Shown here piece by piece: positions 11,376 to 22,100 of a stretch of 64,000 nucleotides of DNA. The translations under genes were made by a program, and so were the position numbers. Every line of letters starts with the position of its first letter. Position 1 is the stretch's first letter. This stretch comes from Combretum micranthum (Eukaryota; Streptophyta; Magnoliopsida; Myrtales; Combretaceae), in contig JAMXBD010000367.1 in NCBI GenBank assembly GCA_024138025.1, positions 806,001-870,000 on the forward strand. Direction: 5' to 3'. Under the pieces are notes generated by a model. It worked only from the letters and a program-made list of their open reading frames with translations. It was not told the origin of the DNA and made no database searches.

Positions 11376-13343
11376 GCTCCAACCCCATCGTGATATGAAT
11401 GAATCCAATTTACAATTGATGTCGAATATACATTAGTTCAATTCTTTTAGGTGACCATCAAGTATTCACAGACATTCAATATAAGATACTAGCTAATCAG
11501 TCAATAGCTTAACACCCGGTTTCGATATTCCTTAAGTTCCATTCCACACATCAGCAGTAGACAACATATATAATTCCCATATACCCCATCATGCATATCC
11601 GATTTCTTTTTATCTTTGCCTACACCACTAGTGCCACTACATTACAATCACATTCATTAATTGAGAGTGGAAGTAAAACTCACTCGGCCATTGGACGCCG
11701 GTCTCTCTAGTAGTAGTAATCGGGCGGTAAGGTGTCGTCCTGCTGGGATCACCTACCAAGTAAGAATAATCCTAATGAGATTCTCATCATGTAGCTAATC
11801 CAAACTATGCATCTAGACTAGATGAATTCGGAATTCTCGCTATTTGCGGAAGTTCCGACTTAAAACGGCCATAACTTGGTCATTTTAACTCGGAATTTCG
11901 CAAATTTTATATCGATCTCTATCTACTTCGAAAGATCTATCTATTTCTAATATTAAATTCAAGTTTTGAAAATAGTAAGGTCACGGAACAGTGGGATCAG
12001 TTCTGTTCTGCCCCTTTCTCAATTCCGAAAAATTGTCTCGCTTTTGATAAAAATGTTCCTAGTTAATGATTCATAGATGATTGGTACGGAAATGAATTCC
12101 TAGCATGAATGCCATGTAATGAACTCAATATATGCATGGTCATGATGATTTTGTGATAATAAACTCTTATGAACTCCTAAGTGTTAGAAAATTCCATAAA
12201 GGTTATTTCTAAGAAACCATTCTTCCACTTTACACTCCTTAGGGTTTCTTTGATTTTTAATCTTGTAATTCACTTGTTATCTAAATAAAAATGAGTTCCT
12301 AAAGTCTATATTAATCATGGCCTTCATTCATGCATAAAAATTCCCATTTTTCATTTGGTAAACATGTCTTTAAACAAGCTTCTTGTAAAAATCCGAATTT
12401 TGAAATTTCATTTTCTTGCATTTTTCTTATGGAAAACTTGTCTAATGAATTAAAAAGTGAAGCTCCAATATATATATTATCTAAGGACTTCATTTAGCTT
12501 ATAAAACATCCAATTTAGACTTAGATACTAAGTGTTCTTGTAGGCATGAACCTAAGTTACGAATTTAACTATTAATCAACATATCAATATTTTTCATTCT
12601 AACTTTACTCCATTTTTTACATTTTATCATGCCTAACTCATCCATGCTTATGAAAATCATTCCTTCAATATACCTATTATACATACCCTTCATTTTTCTT
12701 GTGAAACATGAGTTCAAAAGTGATTTTGGTGGTTTTTAAAGTAGGGTTTCAATTTCATCCGAATTTCCAACATTTCATATTTGACAAAACCTTTCCTTTT
12801 TCAATGTTCTTGCCTTCTATATACGAAGTCTACTATCTAACATCTCTATACATATACAAGACTACATTTTTATGATCATCAATGCATGGAAATAAAAATA
12901 ACTCTATAATCTCTACTTTATATGCATGAACAATATGATATTTCAACCAAAACTCTTCTAAATACTAGATCCACGTCTTGTGATGGCTTGAGATTCTTAT
13001 AGTAGTGTTTTCACGTCCCTTGCTCATGCTCATTGGGATTTAAATGAGAAAACACACAAGAATGATCTTGCCATTACAAGATTAGGAAGGATCAAAGCTT
13101 AAATACACATACCAAAGGAGTCTTGAAGGAGAAAAAGAGAAGAAACAAGTTGGAAATGTGAGAGTGGGGGAGGGGAAGGCTCACGGCACCAATGGAGAAG
13201 AAAGGGAGAGTTTTCTCTTTTGAAAAAAATGAAACAAGTGAAAATGAAGAGAGAGAGAGAGAAAAATGTGTTTATATATGAAGGCATTAGGGTTTATTAA
13301 TAAATAAAAATTGCAAAAATAAATCAAATGAGGGAAAAATAAA

Positions 13344-13372
13344 GGGGGGGGGGGGGGGGGGGGGGGGGGGGG
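13344..13372 (+). repeat. 29-base poly-G run
   Basis: Twenty-nine consecutive G residues are followed by TGGGGTGTGGTG. It lies just 5' (in sense) of the LTR TATA box at 13271-13280, in a sequence otherwise poor in G and C. Such a run could form G-quadruplex DNA or could be a sequencing or assembly artefact. Confidence 0.9.
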
Positions 13373-14025
13373 TGGGGTGTGGTGCGCCGGTCGCTTCAAG
13401 TGTGTGTGTTTTGAAAAATTGATATTTGTAATTTAGTAAATTAAAATGTAATAAATGTGATAATTATTTAAGAGACAAAATTTCTTGGAAAAAAAATGAA
13501 ATAAGTAGTTGTAGGATGTAAGAATAGGGTATGGGTAGTGTGTAGTGTAGGTTGTACTTGTGAATAGTAGCAAGACATCTACTTTACCGGTTGTACCGAA
13601 AGCACGGGAAAGCTATAACTATAATTTTATAACTCGGAAAATTATAAAATTGATATTTTTGGAATCCTTATAAAATTACGGTTCTAATGAATATTCCAGA
13701 ACATTTTTCTGAATCGGTGGTCCGGGGCACGCTTTTCCGTAATCGAGCTCGGGAAGGCTCGGAATTGAAAAATTCCCGAATTTAAAACTTTCAAAGGTTT
13801 AAAATGTACTTTAAAATAATAATTCAACTTCATTTACTTTATAAAATTTCTTTTATTATGAAACCGAAGGAAAGCCGGATTTAGGGCTCCTAAGCTTCTC
13901 TCACAGGACTCAAACTGGACCGGATTAGGGTTTCGCTTCCAACTCCCGGGGCTTCTTAACTACGAGAATACCGGGGTTTACAGCTAGCCAGACTATATTA
14001 TTATCATCAATTTCATAACATTTAA

Positions 14026-14431
14026 ATTAGACTTCAACCTTGTCCTGTTCCACCGTATGATGGCATTTGAAGCTTATCATACTCCAACCCTTTAGGCGGT
14101 CAAAACTCGCGATTATAATATCCATCTTCATAATTATCACCTTTACCTTGGCAATATGCATGATCATTTCCCCAATTTCGTCTTTCTCTATAACTACTCC
14201 TATTCCTTCCTTGTGAATATCAATATTTGTAGCTGGGGATGGTGCTTGTGGATTAGTAGCAAATTGTTGCCCGACAATCATCTGTTCCACTCTTGTCGAG
14301 AGATTGGTGACAAGATTTTTTAGGGCTTGCAATTGTTCCTTAATTGTTCTTCTATCTTATGTAGCACGACTTCCTCCAACCTGGCTATTTTCATCATTCC
14401 CAATAGTTTCATTCACATTGTTTTTTGACAT
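14026..14431 (-). pseudogene. Gag N-terminus of element F
   Basis: An ATG at 14429-14431 opens a frame beginning MSKNNVNETIGNDENSQ. It has a stop after about 23 codons, then continues open as a coiled-coil-like segment (LQALKNLVTNLSTRVEQMI) and a low-complexity stretch to about 14026. The start lies about 65 bases from the primer-binding site, as expected for the first frame of the element. The remaining gag lies beyond the solo LTR, from 10646 downwards. Confidence 0.65.
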
Positions 14432-14497
14432 GGCTCTCGATTAACCCAAATCCTCAAACAATCACAATCGCCAAAAGGAACCAACTTGGAACCTAGG

Positions 14498-14509
14498 GCT
14501 CTGATACTA
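14498..14509 (-). promoter_or_regulatory. Initiator-Met primer-binding site of element F
   Basis: The plus strand reads GCTCTGATACTA, so the minus strand reads TAGTATCAGAGC, one base from the TGGTATCAGAGC complement of plant initiator-Met tRNA. It lies 5 bases inside the right LTR (starts 14515). It primes minus-strand cDNA synthesis and confirms minus-strand sense. Confidence 0.8.
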
Positions 14510-14514
14510 GAAGA

Positions 14515-15343
14515 TGATGTGCCTAAGACACAATCAGATGCCAAAGTTGAAAGCTTATGTAAAGTTTGGATTTTATGTGTTTTTTTATTCTAGATCTGGA
14601 ATATGGAATGGATATGATTGATGTTGATTTGATTATAATGCATCGAGATCAACTCGAAATTCACTCTCTCTCGTTTGATGCAACTTACAAACAAGATCGA
14701 ATGGGGGTTTTCCATAACCAACAAATTGATAAGAACGAAAGATAACTCACCACAATTCGATAGAATTGATAAGATATGAAATAGAGAAAATTCTCCAATA
14801 TCAGTAATATCAAGCAAAAACTTCTTTTTTATGGTTCTTACAAAGGACTATTTATAACTCAACCTAAAGAAGAAGAAAAGACGCTAAAAAAAACTTAATA
14901 GACACTCTACGCCACCGCTACACTGTCGATTTAGGAGGCAGTGTTGCTTCAACACTATCCATTGATTTTGTTCCAATGCGACCAGTGTATATCGAATGCC
15001 GTCGGTGTTAAGTGGAAAACAGAAGTCTCGAGGCTACTACGCCCATGGTTTGTAATACTTCAAACAACGCCTGTTCCACCACCAGCATTAGGGTACACCG
15101 GCTTCCTAAACCGCTGGCATTATGCCGGTGTTGAAGTCTAGACAAGATGGATCAGTTTCTGTAGCTTCTGAAATCCGAATGCAACAACACTTGAAGTTAA
15201 GATCAGTATGTAATAGATAGGATCTACTCCATAGAATCTCATCTGGCTCCATATGATCTCTAAGCACCCTTAAAGCCAAATTCTAAAGTCTTCTAGCTCG
15301 AGCTCGGGTAATTGGACTTATGACTACAGTCTGATTCCCATCA
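14515..15343 (-). repeat. 5' LTR of element F
   Basis: This LTR of 829 bp pairs with 5894-6649. The minus-strand TATA box (TTATAAATAG) is at about 14843-14857. GC-rich CCGGTGTT / ACCGGCTTCC blocks recur at 14975-15135. The end CATCA at 15339-15343 is followed by GCATC, the TSD partner of ACATC at 5889. The part that encodes the polyprotein tail in the other LTR is present here but is not translated in this position. Confidence 0.85.
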
Positions 15344-15348
15344 GCATC

Positions 15349-16564
15349 ACACGTATTATTCAACTAAAAGATGTCAAGGTCAACTAGTAAATTTCAAATA
15401 TTAGTTACTATTTATTTATATATCTTCTTCTACTTTTGTTTCGCTAGTTTTCTTTTATTTATTTGTTCAACCAAGATTAACTTCAATAGAAGGTTAGAGA
15501 ATCTCTATATATTGATCCTAATAAGAATGTACGTAAGTCTTTTACTATTTAAATTAATGGGTTTTAGAAAAGTGGTAATTAAGTCCTCTAAAGAATTTGA
15601 TTTATAGATTAGGTGGAATTAATATTTTAAGTCCAAGTTAGTAGTAAAATGAGATGTTGGGCATAATGAATTGGGTATATAGCCTAAAACAATGGATTTT
15701 AAGTTTTAATTAGACTATTACACCTTCTAATTCCTATTTAGGCCCATTGTTTTTATCTTAAGGCTTTTGGGTCCAAGACGATATATTTGAACCTAATAGG
15801 TAATTCAATACCTGCAAATGAGTAATGGACTTGAATATTTTATAATTAGGCTCAATTGGAAATAGGTAAAAGGTATTTAGCCCATATTGGAACTCAAGTT
15901 CATGGAACATAAATTTAGTAAATGGTTTGATTTTTAAGTCTTAAGACTCTAAAGCTTCTAATGAAAGTCTATGTAAAGTAGATTAAACTCATTTAAGAGT
16001 TTACAGTTTATTTGAACCTAAATTGTTAATTAATCCCATCTTGAAATTTAAAACCTAAGTTAGTCTTGAAATTAAATAGATTTATTTTAATTTATTTCAA
16101 TCATGTGGGACCTAAAATTAACGGCTAGGCCTATTCTAATCTATTATCAAAATAGATACACCACATACTCATTACATATAAGTATTACAACTTTTCTACT
16201 AAGAATGAGGGGTAATTCCTATGTTTGTCTGAGTTATTTGTGCTCTATGTTAATTTAGCCAAGTTTTTGTTTTAATAATTTTTAAATCAATAATAAGAAA
16301 ATAACAATGATAAGACAAAACAGCACATAATACACACAATCAAACATCACACAATAATCTAGTTTAATCTAATTTCAAATATCAACATAAAGTAAATTTA
16401 AGCTAAATTGTCTTCTTTTTTAATATGATAAATCATTATACTTAACTTTCAATTAAAAGTCAGTCAACAAGCACATAGCACAAACATTGACATCAATATA
16501 ATGATTCCTTGCACTTATCTCACTATTCTAAAGCGCATCCTAGTTCATTGTCAGGTCGAAACAT
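15349..16564. other. Unrecognised AT-rich sequence
   Basis: There is no convincing reading frame. The 79-codon plus-strand frame at 15371-15607 is hydrophobic and AT-driven. Repeated phrases such as 'gggcccaag / taggcccattg' around 15720-15780 suggest an old LTR remnant, but no ends or TSD were found. Confidence 0.4.
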
Positions 16565-16740
16565 GCTCTGATATAACCTGTAATGCCCTAGAATTCCATC
16601 TAGCGAGATATTGTCCGCTTTGCCTTCATGCCATACGATTTTGTTCGTTGATACTAGTACTTTCTAGGAGGTCACACATCATGGGATTGCTCTATCCTGA
16701 GTACACTTAACTTTAGAGTTTCAATGAACAAGCCATTACA
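16565..16740 (-). mobile_element. 5S-bearing Cassandra-like LTR with primer-binding site
   Basis: A 162-bp LTR-like unit runs from TGTAATGCCC (16579) to CCATTACA (16740). On its left, GCTCTGATATAACC (16565-16578) is an initiator-Met primer-binding site on minus. On the minus strand, bases 16735 down to about 16655 carry a 5S rRNA-derived segment: AAACTCTAAAGTTAAG, then GGATAGAGCAATCCCATGAT, then GTGTGACCTCCTAGAAAGT. These align in order with the AACTCCGCAGTTAAGCG ... GGATGGGTGACCTCC region of plant 5S rRNA. Cassandra TRIM elements are known to carry 5S sequence in their LTRs. The unit is shorter than usual Cassandra LTRs, so it is probably truncated. No second LTR in the same orientation was found. 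Confidence 0.65.
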
Positions 16741-16846
16741 GAATAGTTCACTACCCAAAAGTAAAGGAGTGTCCTCCCTTCCAAGTGTGGTTCTAGACTT
16801 CTATAACGAAATTGACAAGGACTTTAATTATATAAGTAAAGGAGTA

Positions 16847-17061
16847 TGTAATACCCCTCAAATATAGATAGTTAAACTCTAATCATAGAGACACTTTTTG
16901 GTGTGATGACTTGGAGTTCATCGAAATTCTAAAGTTAAGCGTATTTTGGATAGAACAATCCTAGGATGGGTGACATCTTAGGAAACACTAACACCAAAGG
17001 ACAAAACCATGCAGAGTGTGATCAATACTGACAATGCCTCGGTAGGCGAAGTTTCATAACA
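16847..17061 (+). mobile_element. Second 5S-bearing Cassandra-like LTR, opposite orientation
   Basis: It starts TGTAATACCCC at 16847; the right end (CATAACA at 17061) is approximate. From about 16915 to 16995 it carries a 5S-like segment on plus: AAATTCTAAAGTTAAGCG, then TTGGATAGAACAATCC, then TAGGATGGGTGACATCTTAG. The C-box equivalent GGATGGGTGAC is intact. The spacer variants CTAAAGTTAAG and GGATAGAxCAATCC are shared with the minus-strand copy at 16579-16740 but not with functional 5S rRNA, so both come from the same element lineage rather than from 5S rDNA directly. No primer-binding site follows it. Confidence 0.65.
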
Positions 17062-18807
17062 TTTTCATGGAGAGTGAAATAAAACATCAACCCAGGTTGA
17101 TGTGTGTGTGTGTGGTGTGTGATGAAAGTAAAAATAAAATGAATATCAACCAAATAGAATGATCTAGGATTCCATAATTACTCTTTCTCGGGATAATAAA
17201 AATAATAATATTTAAAAAAATAAAAAACCTATCATTAGAAAAAAAAATCTCGAAAATGGGCACATTAAACTCGTTTATTGAAGTAATAACTATCAATTGT
17301 AATGAGCTTATTTTTAATAAACTAGTTTAATGCAACTATGATAAACACGTTTCCTTAAGAGTCGATTTAAAGGCAATTTTAATGACTTCGTATGTCCAAT
17401 AGATGAGTTTAATACAATCTAAAATTATCTTTTAAAAAGAAAAGTTTGAGTTATTTAGTTTTTTTTTTTATTATTTTTGCCTTAATGAAATTTTTGTAAT
17501 TTTTTAAATATAATTATTTCTTTCCTTTTTTGTCATTTTTTAAGCACAAAACATTGTCTTGGAGCATCCATTGAGAAGTTCCTAAGATAAAATCCTTATA
17601 CTAAAAACCCTCATTTTTTAAAGTCCTTAGTAAATGAGAGAGGTTATTTATTCTATTTATAATTTTTAAATTTTTTAAATTTTGTTTAGAGTATATTACG
17701 CAAAAGTATATAGGACCCATAACATATGATAAGATGTGAAGAACTTCTTATAAGGAATTTTAAAAATAAATTGATGGGGTTCTTTTAAAAAAAAAAATAA
17801 GTAAATGTTTACATGGAACTCTAAAAACCTGAGGGTTTATTAAATTCAGCTGTCTTGCTGGAAGAAAGTTAATTTTAAGGACATTCATGTTCTGGAGAAC
17901 CTGGAACGAGGACATGTGATGATGAATGCAAGACAGCTAAAAGGCTGCAGTCAATTAATAACTACCCCGTACCACCAAACCAATGATAGGCCAAAGGGCC
18001 ATGTCCAATAAGGTCGAACTATGTTTTTATCAGGTAGCATGTAGGCTGTTTCTAGCTACGTACATGCTATGAGTATTAGGGCGGTCCGGTATGGTCTCGG
18101 GGTCCAGAGGTGCATACATTTCCAGCTAGGATCCAAATTTCGGTGGGCGCTTTATATAATCTACGTTCCGTTGTACTAAGCTGCCGCTTTAAATTTGAAT
18201 ACGGGATATTCTCGGAACACTGGCTTTTTTCCGATTTCAACATCAATCACATCATTTACGAAAATATAATTATGTACAATGGTTATAATCTTTTGAAGTA
18301 TTAATATATAATCAAATATCTCAACTTGTAATTAATCAATTTAATACCTAAAAAAACTTTTTATACTTATTAATAGCGCTTCCGTTCTTTTAGACATTAA
18401 ATTAATCAATTTCAAAATTTAGACACCTAATTGCATATTTTGTCAAAATTCAAATATCATTTATGACATTATTCATTTAGTTTTTAACAAGTATTCATGA
18501 TATTTCCATTAACATTTTTCTTAAATTAGAGATACAGCTCTAGAAATGTATATCTACTTTTTGTAATTTATAGTGATAGTGTGAGAAGTTTTATAATAAA
18601 CACAATAGAAAATTTTATAGTCTAGCACTTTTTTTATTTTATTTTGATGTGATGGTCCCATAAATTATTGTAAGATTTATGCACCGCTATGATGACACCA
18701 TTGAGAACCTGTTGCATCGAGTTTTTTTATCATTTTAATAGTTAGATGATAAGTGAAATAATTGTTTATAGGATCATAACAATTCCTGTAAAAAGTATGT
18801 TTCATGT
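17062..18807. other. Unrecognised intergenic sequence
   Basis: A (GT)8-type microsatellite lies at 17099-17116. The region 17560-17840 is AT-rich with loosely inverted halves (AAGTTCCTAAGAT / TTATAAGGAATT), possibly an old MITE. 17880-18200 has more balanced base composition. No reading frame, RNA gene or repeat could be identified. Confidence 0.4.
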
Positions 18808-19440
18808 TGTTGATGAGTGGATCCAATTGTAGTAATTGTGTATGTAGCGTTTAGCTTGTGCTACACATGACATCAAAAGAGTAACTTGGCGATGACACAT
18901 AATGATGATTTATGGAGAGATAACGGGGAAGAGAAATAAGCAATCTCAAATAATTTGAATGAACGTGAGATAGGTGGATGAGTTCTGTTGCATCAACCCC
19001 ACAATTCATGAAAGAGGTAGTGTTTTCTCCATTCTGAACTCTGTTTGATCTTAGGGATTATAATCCGATAGCACAACAACGTTTCCCTAAATATATGAAA
19101 TCTTGTCAAATGAGGAGGACTCCTAAGGTATTTATAGAGTTTGGTCATTAATGACATCTGTTAGATCACGTGAAGTGTCAACAGCTGAGATGAATCGTTC
19201 TGCTCATGGATCATTCCATGGGCTTATATTGAATTTAAACCCATGAGAGCCTCTGTTAAGTGTATGAGCTTCTTTGAGAAAGTTTGAGAATAGACATGTT
19301 GATTCAATGATCCTTACTTTAACTTTCCATGCCAAATCTCCCATAAGTTATCCCAAAGTATGGACATGACTCTTCACGCCCTATTACTTAGCCCAAGAGT
19401 CAAATCCAAATATTTTATATAATTAAATTAGCCATCTATA
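18808..19440 (-). repeat. 3' LTR of element C
   Basis: The 633-bp LTR begins TGTTGATGAGTGGATC on plus and ends CCATCTATA; the other copy ends CCTCTACA, so the terminal TG on the sense strand has mutated here. A minus-strand TATA box (CTCTATAAATACC) lies at about 19126-19138. Similarity to 28090-28612 continues along its whole length, followed by similarity of its last part to 40732-40849. Confidence 0.8.
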
Positions 19441-21499
19441 TTTGACCCTTTGACCAAAGTCCTTTAGATAATGTCAAAGGAATTTGGGCATTAGTAGCAT
19501 TTATATATAATTGGATCGATACTCGGTGCATGATGCTACCAAGTGTGCTCATGAAGATGAAAACTTCACATCTTATAGATGAAGCATTGAATAAAAGCCA
19601 AGTATCAACGTTGCAAATTAACTTATTGTAAATAATTGTATTATAGTACGCAAATTTGTAGCTCTATTCTAATTGCGCCCGTCGCCTTAGGTTTCTTTGA
19701 ATGATCCTGCCTCTATAAGACCATTTGATATTTATAGTTGTCCATGGAACCATTTGATATTCATATTATGAATATGTAACTCTTCATAATGATAGGATAG
19801 CTAAGAAAAGGTAAGGAGGTCATGGATTCTTTTTTTTTTTTTTATTTATAACAAGTAGATGTCATGTACCTAATACTCCATAAAAAATTTACCATTTTCG
19901 ATCTCATACTTGACAAATGATGGTCTTGTCCACGCTAAAGTAAACTCGAATCAATGCATTGTTGTTTTAGAAAACATATTGTGCCTTCCCCAGCTCTATG
20001 CATGCAAAAAGTTATGCCCCTTGGAAGTTGACTCGCCAGCAATCTCGAAATATCATGTCTATTTGGACTTATATATATATATATATGTGTGTATTATTTA
20101 TTATATTTTGTCTACCAAAACATGATTTTAAATCATATAGCAGAATCTCAAAGCTCCTCGTGTGTCAACTTCAAAATCCTTTATATGTATATATAAATGC
20201 TTATATAATCTTTAACAAACATTGGTGACATATTATATAATAATCACTATATATTTATATCAAACCTCTGATATTAATCCTGTGAAGCATTATTTTAACT
20301 GACTAAACCTCATCACATAGCATTATCGCATCTACCTTAGATATCAAATGGTCGTCCAAATCTTTTCAAATCATAAATTTAAATAATTCCATGTTTATCT
20401 TCCCTGATTCATTGAATTGGCTACATATGTCTACCATCTCCAAATTTTCTTTTCTATTATTGGCAATCACTCCAGAAAATGTACAACTAACATCTTCATT
20501 CTTCATTAATTCATATAATATTTTTGTTTCCGGATTGCAGTTTCATCTCAATTATTTTTTTTAGCTAGTCAACAACAATTAAGAATTAGGCTTCCACTCA
20601 TAATCTCTTGAAGTGCCTTGACTCCAGCGTGCTCTTCTCAAAAAAATCAACAATTCTTTTGTTTTTGTTTTTAGTCAATAGAAGTAGCAACGAACAACAT
20701 TCCATCTTCTTAGAGCCATAGCAGATTTAGCAAATAAAGATTAATGTTGTAAGCTTCTACACATCTTCCTTCTTTCAAATTCAACGCCATGGTACATACG
20801 GTTAGACCGTTCATTCAATACTTTCCATTCAGATTCCATCATATTTTCTCTTTTCAATTTTTTTTTTTTTAACTTACTCTGCTTATATGATTTGCCACAA
20901 CAAACCTTGCACCTTCAGGTTCCACTTGTATATCTCCATTAATACATACACGTCTTGTATGCTTCTACACGACCAACATATATTTTCATGCATTGATTTT
21001 GATCATCTATTGACTGTTCATATTTTATCCACAAGTTCGTAATGTTTTTGTGCAAGTAATATGGCATGCCTCAACTAATATATATGTATATATTGTTACG
21101 AAGATCTTGTGTCGTATAACAGGTGTGACCTTTGGTGAATAATTACAAGTGACATTCCGAATTCCATCTTCGTTGTGCAAGTAGCAGGTGTTGACTCAAA
21201 TGAATATAAGTATATACGTATAATATATATACACATTTCCCTTACTGTTTGAAGTGCTGTTTTGGAATTATTTTGTTTGAAACATTGTTGCTCCATATAT
21301 GCGTGACTTCTTTATGAGTCTTCATCCAAATATTTATAGATCCAATCAACGACATCTCCCTCTTTATATTATATATATATATATATATGTAGGTATGTAT
21401 ATCTTTGCATGTATTCCTGGATTAGATTAAAAGGAATTTCAATGTCACTTCATATTGCATATTACTTTTCAAAAGTATAATTTCCAATCATAAAAAAAG
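19441..21499 (-). other. Internal region of element C, non-coding
   Basis: The minus strand next to the LTR reads CAAAGGGTCAAA, a weak polypurine tract. The rest (poly-T run near 19830, ATAT runs near 20070 and 21365) has no open frame with recognisable retrotransposon motifs on either strand. The 69-76-codon plus frames at 19910-20228 overlap each other and look accidental. Confidence 0.4.
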
Positions 21500-21507
21500 C
21501 ATACTAT

Positions 21508-22100
21508 GCTCCACCCGGGTGCATGCTTTTCTTGTGGACAAGTTGGACATTGAGCTTCTGAATGTAAAAGCCCAGGATTACCACTAGTCTTCTGTGCTTA
21601 CTGTAAGCAACGGGTCACCATATTCCCAACTGTAAAGATTGCCCTGAAAACAAGATTAGAGTTAAAGTAGAGAAAGGAAAAACAAATGCTAGGGTGTTTA
21701 CACTACAGCAGGTGGAGGAGACACCCTCAGTTGATACTTTGGCAAGTACTTTAAGTGTTTCAAATTGAAATGCTCATGTGTTGATAGATATTGGAGCCAC
21801 TCATGCATGCATATCTGAAAATTTTATGAATGAGTGTGAACTTGCTTCTGAATTATTAACTGATCGTGTTATGTGTGTGAATACTCCATTAGTTGTTGAG
21901 ACTAGACACCTATGCGTATGTAGAAATGTGAATGTTTTTATTTCTGGTGTGAGCATGCCTCTAGATATGTTAGTTTTGCCTTTATCTGATTTTGATGTGA
22001 TCTTGGGAATAAATTGGCTAAATCTATATAAGGTCTCAATTGATTGTAGTAAAGCTGAGTTAAGTTTCGATCTGAAGGAAGGCATATTTACATATGTGTT
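21508..22100 (+). pseudogene. Gag zinc knuckle remnant and protease of chromovirus A
   Basis: Near 21517-21560 the frame reads CFSCGQVGH, stop, ASEC, a CCHC knuckle broken by a stop. After about 150 bases without clear similarity, the frame from 21778 begins LIDIGATHACIS and continues to LPLSDFDVILGINWLNLYKVSIDC, the two ends of the Ty3/gypsy protease fold. The catalytic D(T/S)G is altered to DIG. The protease shares an open frame of 205 codons (21778-22395) with the start of reverse transcriptase. Confidence 0.75.

Larger units (their letters stand above)
10647..13982 (-). mobile_element. Long solo LTR in the gag of element F
   Basis: The 3336-bp element runs from TGTCACGCCCC to GGGGTTTACA, with an exact 5-bp TSD, GCTAG, at 10642-10646 and 13983-13987. 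It is the same LTR family as 30284-37670 and 43966-47612: the termini and an AACAGCCCGCC block close to the left end are shared. It has no coding sequence, primer-binding site or polypurine tract. Sense is minus: TATA box at about 13271-13280 (TATATAAA), a C/T-rich leader, and a TTTG/GTATGTG splice-donor-like site at 13111-13112. A direct repeat of about 45 bases with ATTCGTTTTATGGATCACGA occurs three times near 11275-11370. A 29-base G run lies at 13344-13372. Confidence 0.85.
5894..15343 (-). mobile_element. Ty3/gypsy element F, CRM-like, split by a solo LTR
   Basis: This is a complete but degenerate LTR retrotransposon on the minus strand. LTRs are at 5894-6649 and 14515-15343, with the terminal inverted pair TGATG...CATCA. 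The flanks ACATC (5889-5893) and GCATC (15344-15348) match at 4 of 5 positions. An initiator-Met primer-binding site lies beside the right LTR. Gag, protease, reverse transcriptase, RNase H and integrase follow in Ty3/gypsy order (integrase last). Gag is split at 10647-13982 by a solo LTR. The polyprotein tail extends into the 3' LTR and ends with a TRARARGLQN motif, features I associate with the CRM (centromeric) chromovirus clade; this clade assignment is inference. All frames carry stops or shifts. Confidence 0.85.

Noticed and set aside
13181..13399. Minus frame with a poly-proline stretch
   Set aside because: The prolines come from translating the G29 run; the frame lies in a solo LTR and has no conserved match in the related LTRs.
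16847..17061. Functional 5S rRNA gene
   Set aside because: The segment is diverged, incomplete at both ends and lies in an LTR-like unit; it is better explained as a Cassandra-type copy.
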